Position numbers and translations under genes: made by a program. 64,000 nucleotides of DNA from the NCBI GenBank assembly GCA_920105625.2, contig OV050032.1, forward strand, positions 115,490,542 through 115,554,541, given 5' to 3'. This DNA is from Clusia tigrina (taxonomy: Eukaryota > Arthropoda > Insecta > Diptera > Clusiidae). The first letter of the stretch is position 1; each line of letters begins with the position of its first letter. Shown here in pieces: positions 13,171-25,708 of the stretch. The notes under the pieces are model-generated. The model ran no database searches. It saw only the letters and a list, made by a program, of their open reading frames with translations, and was not told where the DNA came from.

Positions 13171-14934
13171 TTGCAACATACAAATGCTTGTAACTTTTTA
13201 CTGGAGCGTCATAAAACCTTGAAATTTTGTAACAATGAAGTACCCGAGCCTCTTGTCAATTTAAGCCATCGCTCAAAGCTATGCTACCCTAGAGTCCCAA
13301 ATCAAACACGGATAAAACTTCAAACGCCCCTAACTTCTATACGGTACGTCCTACACCTATCAAAGTTTGCAACATACAAATGCTTGTAACTTTTTACTGG
13401 AGCGTCATAAAACCTTGAAATTTTGTAACAATAAAGTACTCGAGCCTCTTGTCAATTTAAGCTATCGCTCAAAACTATGCTACCCTAGAGACCCAAATCA
13501 AACACTGATAAAACTTCAAACGCCCCTAACTTCTTTACGGTACGTCCTACACCTATCAAAGTTGGCAACATACAAATGCTTGTAACTTTTTACTGGAGCG
13601 TCATAAAACCTTGAAATTTTGTAACAATGATGTACCCGAGCCTCTTGTCAATTTAAGCTATCGCTCAAAGCTATGCTACCCTAGAGTCCCAAATCAAACA
13701 CTGATAAAACTTCAAACGCCCCTAACTTCTTTACGGTACGTCCTACACATATCAAAGTTTGCAACATACAAATGCTTGTAACTTTTTACTGGAGCGTCAT
13801 AAAACCTTGAAATTTTGTAACAATAAAGTACTCGAGCATCTTGTCAATTTAAGTTATCGCTCAAAGCTATGCTACCCTAGAGTACCAAATCAAACACTGA
13901 TAAAACTTCGAATGGCTCTAACTTCTTTACGGTACGTCCTACACATTTCAAAGTTTGCAACATACAAATGCTTGTAACTTTTTACTGGAGCGTCATAAAA
14001 CCTTGAAATTTTGTAAAAATGAAGTACTCGAGCCTCTTGTCAATTTAAGCCATCGCTCAAAGCTATGCTACCCTAGAGTCCCAAATCAAACACTGATAAA
14101 ACTTCAAACGCCCCTAACTTCTATACGGTACGTCCTACACCTATCAAAGTTGGCAACATTCAAATGCTTGTAACTTTTTACTGGAGCGTCACAAAACCTT
14201 GAAATTTTGTAACAATAAAGTACTCGAGCCTCTTGTCAATTTAAGCAATCGCTCAAAGCTATGCTACCCTTGAGTCCCAAATCAAACACTGATAAAACTT
14301 CAAACGCCCCTAACTTCTATACGGTACGTCCTACACCTATCAAAGTTTGCAACATACAAATGCTTGTAACTTTTTACTGGAGCGTCATAAAACCTTGAAA
14401 TTTTGTAACAATGAAGTACCCGAGCCTCTTGTCAATTTAAGCTATCGCTCAAAGCTATGCTACCCTTGAGTCCCAAATCAAACACTGATAAAACTTCAAA
14501 CGCCCCTAACTTCTTTACGGTACGTCCTACACCTATCAAAGTTTGCAACATACAAATGCTTGTAACTTTATTCTGGAGCGTCATAAAACCTTGAAATTTT
14601 GTAACGATAAAGTACCCGAGCCTCTTGTCAATTTAAGCCATCGCTCAAAGCTATGCTACCCTTGAGTCCCAAATCAAACACTGATAAAACTTCAAATGGC
14701 CCTAACTTCTATACGGTACGTCCTACACCTATCAAAGTTTGCAACATACAAATGCTTGTAACTTTTTACTGGAGCGTCATAAAACCTTGAACTTTTGTAA
14801 CAATGAAGTATCCGAGCCTCTTGTCAATTTAAGCTATCGCTCAAAGCTAAACTACCCTAGAGTCCCAAATCAAACACTGATAAAACTTCAAACGCCCCTA
14901 ACTTCTTTACATTACGTCCTACACCTATCAAAGT
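13171..14934 (+). repeat. 9-monomer unit, copy 1 (1764 bp)
   Basis: Nine monomers repeated at an offset of 1764 bp (9 x 196). Shared private variants include CACGGATAAAAC, GAGACCCAAATC, GAGTACCAAATC with CTTCGAATGGCTC, TTGTAAAAATGAAG, GCGTCACAAAACC, AAGCAATCGC and ACTTTATTCTGG. Similarity does not extend left of 13171. Confidence 0.82.
13311..13506 (+). repeat. Representative 196-bp monomer
   Basis: A typical forward monomer, chosen to start at GATAAAACTT. Base composition of a consensus-type monomer counted by hand is about 66 A, 55 T, 50 C and 25 G, so 38% GC with twice as many C as G on this strand. It contains six CpG sites. A short internal direct repeat (GCTAT[C/G]GCT, 4-bp spacer, GCTATGCT in the commonest version) lies near its 3' third. 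The monomer looks like an old dimer: ATAAAAC (13312 and 13407), TAAC (13331 and 13426), GTAC (13344 and 13436), CCT (13350 and 13446) and TCAA (13360 and 13452) recur in order at 92-96-bp spacing, giving halves of about 95 and 101 bp. No CENP-B-box-like motif was seen. Confidence 0.85.
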
Positions 14935-16697
14935 TTGCAACATACAAATGCTTGTAAATTTTTACTGGAGCGTCATAAAACCTTGAAATTTTGTAACAAT
15001 GAAGTACCCGAGCCTCTTGTCAATTTAAGCCATCGCTCAAAGCTATGCTACCGTAGAGTCCCAAATCAAACACGGATAAAACTTCAAACGCCCCTAACTT
15101 CTATACGGTACGTCCTACACCTATCAAAGTTTGCAACATACAAATGCTTGTAACTTTTTACTGGAGCGTCATAAAACCTTGAAATTTTGTAACAATAAAG
15201 TACTCGAGCCTCTTGTCAATTTAAGCTATCGCTCAAAACTATGCTACCCTAGAGACCCAAATCAAACACTGATAAAACTTCAAACGCCCCTAACTTCTTT
15301 ACGGTACGTCCTACACCTATCAAAGTTGGCAACATACAAATGCTTGTAACTTTTTACTGGAGCGTCATAAAACCTTGAAATTTTGTAACAATGATGTACC
15401 CGAGCCTCTTGTCAATTTAAGCTATCGCTCAAAGCTATGCTACCCTAGAGTCCCAAATCAAACACTGATAAAACTTCAAACGCCCCTAACTTCTTTACGG
15501 TACGTCCTACACATATCAAAGTTTGCAACATACAAATGCTTGTAACTTTTTACTGGAGCGTCATAAAACCTTGAAATTTTGTAACAATAAAGTACTCGAG
15601 CATCTTGTCAATTTAAGTTATCGCTCAAAGCTATGCTACCCTAGAGTACCAAATCAAACACTGATAAAACTTCGAATGGCTCTAACTTCTTTACGGTACG
15701 TCCTACACATATCAAAGTTTGCAACATACAAATGCTTGTAACTTTTTACTGGAGCGTCATAAAACCTTGAAATTTTGTAAAAATGAAGTACTCGAGCCTC
15801 TTGTCAATTTAAGCCATCGCTCAAAGCTATGCTACCCTAGAGTCCCAAATCAAACACTGATAAAACTTCAAACGCCCCTAACTTCTATACGGTACGTCCT
15901 ACACCTATCAAAGTTGGCAACATTCAAATGCTTGTAACTTTTTACTGGAGCGTCACAAAACCTTGAAATTTTGTAACAATAAAGTACTCGAGCCTCTTGT
16001 CAATTTAAGCAATCGCTCAAAGCTATGCTACCCTTGAGTCCCAAATCAAACACTGATAAAACTTCAAACGCCCCTAACTTCTATACGGTACGTCCTACAC
16101 CTATCAAAGTTTGCAACATACAAATGCTTCTAACTTTTTACTGGAGCGTCATAAAACCTTGAAATTTTGTAACAATGAAGTACCCGAGCCTCTTGTCAAT
16201 TTAAGCTATCGCTCAAAGCTATGCTACCCTTGAGTCCCAAATCAAACACTGATAAAACTTCAAACGCCCCTAACTTCTTTACGGTACGTCCTACACCTAT
16301 CAAAGTTTGCAACATACAAATGCTTGTAACTTTATTCTGGAGCGTCATAAAACCTTGAAATTTTGTAACGATAAAGTACCCGAGCCTCTTGTCAATTTAA
16401 GCCATCGCTCAAAGCTATGCTACCCTTGAGTCCCAAATCAAACACTGATAAAACTTCAAATGGCCCTAACTTCTATACGGTATGTCCTACACCTATCAAA
16501 GTTTGCCACATACAAATGCTTGTAACTTTTACTGGAGCGTCATAAAAAATTGAACTTTTGTAACAATGAAGTATCCGAGCCTCTTGTCAATTTAAGCTAT
16601 CGCTCAAAGCGAAACTACCCTAGAGTCCCAAATCAAACACTGATAAAACTTCAAACGCCCCTAACTTCTTTACGGTACGTCCTACACCTATCAAAGT
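14935..16697 (+). repeat. 9-monomer unit, copy 2
   Basis: Second copy of the 13171-14934 unit. Its last monomer (from about 16503) is more diverged: it has a 1-bp deletion in the T run (GTAACTTTTACTGG), AAAAAATTGAAC and AAAGCGAAAC. A third, partial and more diverged copy seems to start at 16698. Confidence 0.8.
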
Positions 16698-17381
16698 TTG
16701 CAACATACAAATGCTTGTAAATTTTTACTGGAGCGTCATAAAACCTTGAAATTTTGTAACAATGAAGTACCCGAGCCTCTTGTCAATTTAAGCCATCGCT
16801 CAAAGCTATGCTACCCTAGAGTCCCAAATGAAACACTGATAAAACTTCAAACGCCCCTAACTTCTATACGGTACGTCCTACACCTATCAAAGTTTGCAAC
16901 ATACAAATGCTTGTAACTTTTTACTGGAGCGTCATAAAACCTTGAAGTTTTGTAACAATAAAGTACTCGAGCATCTTGTCAATTTAAGTTATCGCTCAAA
17001 GCTATGCTACCCTAGAGTCCCAAATCAAACACTGATAAAACTTCAAACGCCCCTAACTTCTTTACGGTACGTCCTACACCTATCAAAGTTGGCAACATAC
17101 AAATGCTTGTAACTTTTTACTGGAGCGTCATAAAACCTTGAAATTTTGTAACAATGATGTACCCGAGCCTCTTGTCAATTTAAGCTATCGCTCAAAGCTA
17201 TGCTACCCTAGAGTCCCAAATCAAACATGGATAAAACTTCAAACGCCCCTAACTTCTTTACGGTACGTCCTACACATATCAAAGTTTGCAACATACAAAT
17301 GCTTGTAACTTTTTTCTGGAGCGTCATAAAACATTGAAATTTTGTAACAATAAAGTACTCGAGCATCTTGTCAATTTAAGC

Positions 17382-17933
17382 TATCGCTCAAAGCTATGCT
17401 ACCCTTGAGTCCCAAATCAAACACTGATAAAACTTGAAATGGCCCTAACTTCTATACGGTACGTCCTACACCTATCAAAGTTTGCAACATACAAATGCTT
17501 GTAACTTTTTACTGGAGCGTCATAAAACCTTGAAATTTTGTAAAAATAAAGTACTCGAGCATCTTGTCAATTTAAGTTATCGCTCAAAGCTATGCTACCC
17601 TTGAGTCCCAAATCAAACACTGATAAAACTTGAAATGGCCCTAACTTCTATACGGTACGTCCTACACCTATCAAAGTTTGCAACATACAAATGCTTGTAA
17701 CTTTTTACTGGAGCGTCATAAAACCTTGAAATTTTGTAAAAATAAAGTACTCGAGCATCTTGTCAATTTAAGTTATCGCTCAAAGCTATGCTACCCTTGA
17801 GTCCCAAATCAAACACTGATAAAACTTGAAATGGCCCTAACTTCTATACGGTACGTCCTACACCTATCAAAGTTTGCAACATACAAATGCTTGTAACTTT
17901 TTACTGGAGCGTCATAAAACCTTGAAATTTTGT
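17382..17933 (+). repeat. Exact monomer doublet
   Basis: Sequence at 17382-17737 is repeated at 17578-17933, offset exactly 196 bp, with no mismatch that I can see. Marker variants CAAGTTATCGC, AAAACTTGAAATGG and TTGTAAAAATAAAG are shared. This is the most recent single-monomer duplication visible in the window. Confidence 0.85.
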
Positions 17934-18300
17934 AACAATAAAGTACTCGAGCATCTTGTCAATTTAAGTTATTGCTCAAAGCTATGCTACCCTAGAGTAC
18001 CAAATCAAACACTGATAAAACTTCAAATGGCTCTAACTTCTTTACGGTACGTCCTACACATATCAAAGTTTGCAACATACTAATGCTTGTAACTTTTTTC
18101 TGGAGCGTCATAACACCTTGAAATTTTGTAACGATAAAGTACCCGAGCCTCTTGTCAATTTAAGCCATCGCTCAAAGCTATGCTACCCTAGAGTACCAAA
18201 TCAAACACTGATAAAACTTCAAATGGCTCTAACTTCTTTACGGTACGTCCTACACATATCAAAGTTTGCAACATACAAATGCTTGTAACTTTTTACTGGA

Positions 18301-19230
18301 GCGTCATAAAATTTGAAATTTTGTAACAATGAAGTACTCGAGCCTCTTGTCAATTTAAGCCATCGCTCAAAGCTATGCTACCCTAGAGTCCCATATCAAA
18401 CACTGATAAAACTTCAAACGCTGCTAACTTCTATACGGTACGTGCTACACCTATCAAAGTTGGCAACATTCAAATGCTTGTAACTTTTTACTGGAGCGTC
18501 ACAAAACCTTGAAATTTTGTAACAATAAAGTACTCGAGCCTCTTGTCAATTTAAGCAATCGCTCAAAGCTATGCTGCCCTTGAGTCCCAAATCAAACACT
18601 GATAAAACTTCAAACGCCCCTAACTTCTATACGGTACGTCCTACACCTATCAAAGTTTGCAACATACAAATGCTTGTAACTTTTTACTGGAGCGTCATAA
18701 AACCTTCAAATTTTGTAACAATGAAATACCCGAGCCTCTTGTCAATTTAAGCTATCGCTCAAAGCTATGCTACCCTAGAGTACCAAATCAAACACTGATA
18801 AAACTTCAAATGGCTCTAACTTCTTTACGGTACATCCAACACATATCAAAGTTTGCAACATACAAATGCCTGTAACTTTTTACTGGAGCGTCATAAAACC
18901 TTGAAATTTTGTAACAATGAAGTACTCGAGCCTCTTGTCAATTTAAGCCATCGCTCAAAGCTATGCTACCCTAGAGTCCCAAATCAAACACTGATAAAAC
19001 TTCAAACGCTGCTAACTTCTATACGGTACGTCCTACACCTATCAAAGTTGGCAACATTCAAATGCTTGTAACTTTTTACTGGAGCGTCACAAAACCTTGA
19101 AATTTTGTAACAATAAAGTACTCGAGCCTCTTGTCAATTTAAGCAATCGCTCAAAGCTATGCTACCCTTGAGTCCCAAATCAAACACTGATAAAACTTCA
19201 AACGCCCCTAACTTCTATACGGTACGTCCT
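18301..19230 (+). repeat. 3-monomer duplication (588 bp)
   Basis: Two trimer copies at 588-bp spacing share AAACGCTGCTAAC (18417 and 19005), which I see nowhere else, followed by TTGGCAACATTC, GCGTCACAAAACC and AAGCAATCGC. The first copy carries a 1-bp deletion (CATAAAATTTGAAA near 18306), CCCATATC and GGTACGTGCTACAC; the second has the usual bases. Confidence 0.75.
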
Positions 19231-20420
19231 ACACCTATCAAAGTTTGCAACATACAAATGCTTGTAACTTTTTACTGGAGCGTCATAAAACCTTGAAATT
19301 TTGTAACAATGAAGTACCCGAGCCGCTTGTCAATCTAAGCTATCGCTCAAAGCTATGCTACCCTTGAGTCCCAAATCAAACACTGATAAAACTTCAAACG
19401 CCCCTAACTTCTTTACGGTACGTCCTACACCTATCAAAGTTTGCAACATACTAATGCTTGTAACTTTTTTCTGGAGCGTCATAAAACCTTGAAATTTTGT
19501 AACGATAAAGTACCCGAGCCTCTTGTCAATTTAAGCCAGCGCTCAAAGCTATGCTACCCTTGAGTCCCAAATCAAACACTGATAAAACTTCAAATGGCCC
19601 TAACTTCTATACGGTACGTCCTACACCTATCAAAGTTTGCAACATACAAATGCTTGTAACTTTTTACTGGAGCGTCATAAAACCTTGAAATTTTGTAACA
19701 ATGAAGTACCCGAGCCTCTTGTCAATTTAAGCTATCGCTCAAAGCTATGCTATCCTAGAGTCCCAAATCAAACACTGATAAAATTTCAAACGCCCCTAAC
19801 TTCTTTACGGTACGTCCTACACCTATCAAAGTTTGCAACATACAAATGCTTGTAACTTTATTCTGGAGCGTCATAAAACCTTGAAATTTTGTAACAATGA
19901 AGTACCCGAGCCTCTTGTCAATTTCAGCCATCGCTCAAAGCTATGCTACCCTAGAGTCCCAAATCAAACACTGATAAAACTTCAAACGCCCCTAACTTCT
20001 ATACGGTACGTAATACACCTATCAAAGTTTGCAACATACAAATGCTTGTAACTTTTTACTGGAGCGTCATAAAACCTTGAAATTTTATAACCATAAAGTA
20101 CTCGAGCCTCTTTTCAATTTAAGCTATCGCTCAAAGCTATGGTACCCTTGAGTCCCAAATCAAACACTGATAAAACTTCAAACGCCCCTAACTTCTTTAC
20201 GGTACGTCCTACACCTATCAAAGTTTGCAACATACAAATGCTTGTAACTTTTTACTGGAGCGTCATAAAACCTTGAAATTTTGTAACAATGAAGTACCCG
20301 AGCCTCTTGTCAATTTAAGCCATCGCTCAAAGCTATGCTACCCTAGAGTCCCAAATCAAACACGTATAAAACTTCAAATGGCCCTAACTTCTATACGGTA
20401 CGTCCTACACCTATCAAAGT

Positions 20421-22182
20421 TTGCAACATACAAATGCTTGTAACTTTTTACTGGAGCGTCATAAAACCTTGAAATTTTGTAACAATAAAGTACTCGAGCA
20501 TCTTGTCAATTTAAGTTATCGCTCAAAGCTATGCTACCCTAGCGTACCAAATCAAACACTGATAAAACTTCAAATGGCTCTAACTTCTTTACGGTACGTC
20601 CTACACATATCAAAGTTTGCAACATACAAATGCTTGTAACTTTTTACTGGAGCGTCATAAAATTTGAAATTTTGTAACAATGAAGTACTCGAGCCTCTTG
20701 TCAATTTAAGCCATCGCTCAAAACTATGGTACCCTTGAGTCCCAAATCAAACACTGATAAAACTTCAAATGGCCCTAACTTCTATACGGTACGTCCTACA
20801 CCTATCAAAGTTTGCAACATACAAATGCTTGTAACTTTTTCCTGGAGCGTCATAAAACCTTGAAATTTTGTAACAATAAAGTACTCGAGCATCTTGTCAA
20901 TTTAAGTTATCGCTCAAAGCTATGCTACCCTAGAGTACCAAATCAAACACTGATAAAACTTCAAATGGCTCTAACTTCTTTACGGTACGTCCTACACATA
21001 CCAAAGTTGGCAACATTCAAATGCTTGTAACTTTTTACTGGAGCGTCACAAAACCTTGAAATTTTGTAACAATAAAGTACTCGAGCCTCTTGTCAATTTA
21101 AGCAATCGCTCAAAGCTATGCTACCCTTGAGTCCCAAAGCAAACACTGATAAAACTTCAAACGCCCCTAACTTCTATATGGTACGTCCTACACCTATCAA
21201 AGTTTGAAACATACAAATGCTTGTAACTTTTTACTGGAGCGTCATAAAACCTTGAAATTTTGTAACAATGAAGTACCCGAGCCTCTTGTCATTTTAAGCT
21301 ATCGCTCAAAGCTACGCTACCCTTGAGTCCCAAATCAAACACTGATAAAACTTCAAACGCCCCTAACTTCTTTACGGTACGTCCTACACCTATCAAAGTT
21401 TGCAACATACTAATGCTTGTAACTTTTTTCTGGAGCGTCAAAAAACCTTGAAATTTTGTAACGATAAAGTACCCGAGCCTCTTGTCAATTTAAGCCATCG
21501 CTCAAAGCTATGCTACCCTTGAGTCCCAAATCAAACACTGATAAAACTTCAAATGGCCCTAACTTCTATACGGTACGTCCTACACCTATCAAAGTTTGCA
21601 ACATACAAATGCTTGTAACTTTTTACTGGAGCGTCATAAAACCTTGAAATTTTGTAACAATGAAGTACCCGAGCCTCTTGTCAATTTAAGCTATCGCTCA
21701 AAGCTTTGCTACCCTATAGTCCCAAATCAAACACTGATAAAACTTCAAACGCCCCTAACTTCTTTACGGTACGTCCTACACCTATCAAAGTTTGCAACAT
21801 ACAAATGCTTGTTAATTTTTACTGGAGCGTCATAAACCCTTGAAATTTTTTAACAATGAAGTACCCGAGCCTCTTGTCAATTTAAGCCATCGCTCAAAGC
21901 TATGCTACCCTAGAGTCCCAAATCAAACACTGATAAAACTTCAAACGCCCCTAACTTCTATACGGTACATCCTACACCTATCAAAGTTTGCAACATACAA
22001 ATGCTTGTAACTTTTTAATGGAGCGTCATAAAACCTTGAAATTTTATAACAATAAAGTACTCGAGCCTCTTGTCAATTTAAGCTATCGCTCAAAGCTATG
22101 CTACCCTTGAGTCCCAAATCAAACACTGATAAAACTTCAAACGCCCTAACTTCTTTACGGTACGTCCTACACCTATCAAAGT
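20421..22182 (+). repeat. 9-monomer unit, copy 1 (1762 bp)
   Basis: Nine monomers repeated at an offset of 1762 bp, two short of 9 x 196 because of 1-bp deletions (CATAAAATTTGAAA near 20658 and CGCCCTAAC near 22143). Shared markers: CCTAGCGTACC, CTTTTTCCTGG, CACATACCAAAG, CCCAAAGCAAAC, CTATATGGTACG, GTTTGAAACATAC, GTCATTTTAAGC and GTCAAAAAACC. Confidence 0.83.
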
Positions 22183-23944
22183 TTGCAACATACAAATGCT
22201 TGTAACTTTTTACTGGAGCGTCATAAAACCTTGAAATTTTGTAACAATAAAGTACTCGAGCATCTTGTCAATTTAAGTTATCGCTCAAAGCTATGCTACC
22301 CTAGCGTACCAAATCAAACACTGATAAAACTTCAAATGGCTCTAACTTCTTTACGGTACGTCCTACACATATCAAAGTTTGCAACATACAAATGCTTGTA
22401 ACTTTTTACTGGAGCGTCATAAAATTTGAAATTTTGTAACAATGAAGTACTCGAGCCTCTTGTCAATTTAAGCCATCGCTCAAAACTATGCTACCCTTGA
22501 GTCCCAAATCAAACACTGATAAAACTTCAAATGGCCCTAACTTCTATACGGTACGTCCTACACCTATCAAAGTTTGCAACATACAAATGCTTGTAACTTT
22601 TTCCTGGAGCGTCATAAAACCTTGAAATTTTGTAACAATAAAGTACTCGAGCATCTTGTCAATTTAAGTTATCGCTCAAAGCTATGCTACCCTAGAGTAC
22701 CAAATCAAACACTGATAAAACTTCAAATGGCTCTAACTTCTTTACGGTACGTCCTACACATACCAAAGTTGGCAACATTCAAATGCTTGTAACTTTTTAC
22801 TGGAGCGTCACAAAACCTTGAAATTTTGTAACAATAAAGTACTCGAGCCTCTTGTCAATTTAAGCAATCGCTCAAAGCTATGCTACCCTTGAGTCCCAAA
22901 GCAAACACTGATAAAACTTCAAACGCCCCTAACTTCTATATGGTACGTCCTACACCTATCAAAGTTTGAAACATACAAATGCTTGTAACTTTTTACTGGA
23001 GCGTCATAAAACCTTGAAATTTTGTAACAATGAAGTACCCGAGCCTCTTGTCATTTTAAGCTATCGCTCAAAGCTACGCTACCCTTGAGTCCCAAATCAA
23101 ACACTGATAAAACTTCAAACGCCCCTAACTTCTTTACGGTACGTCCTACACCTATCAAAGTTTGCAACATACTAATGCTTGTAACTTTTTTCTGGAGCGT
23201 CAAAAAACCTTGAAATTTTGTAACGATAAAGTACCCGAGCCTCTTGTCAATTTAAGCCATCGCTCAAAGCTATGCTACCCTTGAGTCCCAAATCAAACAC
23301 TGATAAAACTTCAAATGGCCCTAACTTCTATACGGTACGTCCTACACCTATCAAAGTTTGCAACATACAAATGCTTGTAACTTTTTACTGGAGCGTCATA
23401 AAACCTTGAAATTTTGTAACAATGAAGTACCCGAGCCTCTTGTCAATTTAAGCTATCGCTCAAAGCTATGCTATCCTATAGTCCCAAATCAAACACTGAT
23501 AAAACTTCAAACGCCCCTAACTTCTTTACGGTACGTCCTACACCTATCAAAGTTTGCAACATACAAATGCTTGTAAATTTTTACTGGAGCGTCATAAAAC
23601 CTTGAAATTTTTTAACAATGAAGTACCCGAGCCTCTTGTCAATTTAAGCCATCGCTCAAAGCTATGCTACCCTAGAGTCCCAAATCAAACACTGATAAAA
23701 CTTCAAACGCCCCTAACTTCTATACGGTACATCCTACACCTATCAAAGTTTGCAACATACAAATGCTTGTAACTTTTTAATGGAGCGTCATAAAACCTTG
23801 AAATTTTATAACCATAAAGTACTCGAGCCTCTTGTCAATTTAAGCTATCGCTCAAAGCTATGCTACCCTTGAGTCCCAAATCAAACACTGATAAAACTTC
23901 AAACGCCCTAACTTCTTTACGGTACGTCCTACACCTATCAAAGT
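22183..23944 (+). repeat. 9-monomer unit, copy 2 (1762 bp)
   Basis: Adjacent second copy of 20421-22182, carrying the same indels and marker variants, for example CATAAAATTTGAAA near 22420 and CGCCCTAAC near 23905. Small differences include CTATCCTATAG near 23470 against CTACCCTATAG near 21709, and TATAACCATAAAG near 23810 against TATAACAATAAAG near 22047. Beyond 23945 the pattern stops. Confidence 0.82.
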
Positions 23945-24924
23945 TTGCAACATACAAATGCTTGTAACTGTTTACTGGAGCGTCATAAAACCTTGAAATT
24001 TTGTAACAATAAAGTACTCGAGCCTCTTGTCAATTTAAGATATCGCTCAAAGTTATGCTACCCTAGAGTCCCAAATCAAACACTGATAAAACTTCAAATG
24101 GCCCTAACTTCTATATGGTACGTCCTACACCTATCAAAGTTTGCAACATACATATGCTTGTAACTTTTTACTGGAGCGTCATAAAACCTTGAAATTTTGT
24201 AACAATAAAGTACTCGAGCCTCTTGTCAATTTAAGTTATCGCTCAAAGCTATGCTAACCTTGAGTCCCAAAGCAAACACTGATAAAACTTCAAATGGCCC
24301 TAACTTCTATACGGTACGTCCTACACCTATCAAAGTTTGCAACATACAAATGCTTGTAACTTTTTACTGGAGCGTCATAAAACCTTGAAATTTTGTAACA
24401 ATAAAGTACTCGAGCCTCTTGTCAATTTAAGATATCGCTCAAAGCTATGCTACCCTTGAGTCCCAAATCAAACACTGATAAAACTTCAAATGGCCCTAAC
24501 TTATTTACGGTACGTCCTACACCTATCAAAGTTTGTAACATACAAATGCTTGTAACTTTTTACTGGAGCGTCCTAAAACCTTGAAATTTTGTAACAATAA
24601 AGTACTCGAGCCTCTTGTCAATTTAAGCCATCGCTCAAAGCTATGCTACCCTAGAGTCCCAAATCAAACACTGATAAAGCTTCAAACGTACCTAACTTTT
24701 TTACGGTACGTCCTACACCTATCAAAGTTGGCAACATTCAAATGCTTGTAACTTTTTACTGGAGCGTCATAAAACCTTGAAATTTTGTAACAATAAAGTA
24801 CTCGAGCCTCTTGTCAATTTAAGCCATCGCTCAAAGCTATGTTACTCTAGAGTCCCAAATCAAACACTGATAAAAGTTCAAATGGACCTAACTTCTATAC
24901 GGGACGTCCTTCACCTATCAAAGT

Positions 24925-25708
24925 TTGCAACATACAAATGCTTGTAACTTTTTACTGGAGCGTCATAAAACCTTGAAATTTTGTAACAATAAAGTAATCG
25001 AGCCTCTTGTCAATTTAAGCTATCGCTCAAAGCTATGCTTCCCTAGAGTCCCAACTCAAACACTGATAAAACTTCAAACGCCCCTAACTTCTTTACGGTA
25101 CGTCCTACACCTATCAAAGTTGGCAACATTCAAATGCTTGTAACTTTTTACTGGAGCGTCATAAAACCTTGAAAATTTGTAACAATAAAGTACTCGAGCC
25201 TCTTGTCAATTTAAGCCATCGCTCAAAGCTATGTTACTCTAGAGTCCCAAATCAAACATTGATAAAAGTTCAAATGGCCCTAACTTCTATACGGTACGTC
25301 CTACACCTATCAAAGTTTGCAACATACAAATGCTTGTAACTTTTTACTGGAGCATCATAAAACCTTGAAATTTTGTAACAATGAAGTACCCGAGCCTCTA
25401 GTCAATTTAAGCTATCGCTCAAAACTATGCTACCCTAGAGTCCCAAATCAAACACTGATAAAGCTTCAAACGCCCCTAACTTCTTTTCGGTACGTCCTAC
25501 ACCTATTAAAGTTTGCAACATACAAATGCTTGTGACTTTTTATTGGAGCGTCATAAAACCTTGAAATTTTGTAACAATGAAGTACCCGAGCCTCTTGTCA
25601 ATTTAAGCTATCGCTCAAAGCTATGCTACCCTAGAGTCCCAAATCAAACACTGATAAAACTTCAAATGGCCCTAACTTCTATACGGTACGTCTTCACCTA
25701 TAAAAGTT
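24925..25708 (+). repeat. Four-monomer segment repeated at 26296-27079
   Basis: Monomers at 24925, 25121, 25317 and 25513 correspond to those at 26296, 26492, 26688 and 26884, offset 1371 bp (7 x 196 minus 1). Shared markers: TTGGCAACATTC, ATGTTACTCTAGAG with AAAAGTTCAAATGG, GAGCATCATAAAACC, CTCAAAACTATGC, AAAGCTTCAAACG and CTTCTTTTCGG. The 1-bp shortfall comes from GTACGTCTTCACC near 25688. Confidence 0.75.
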
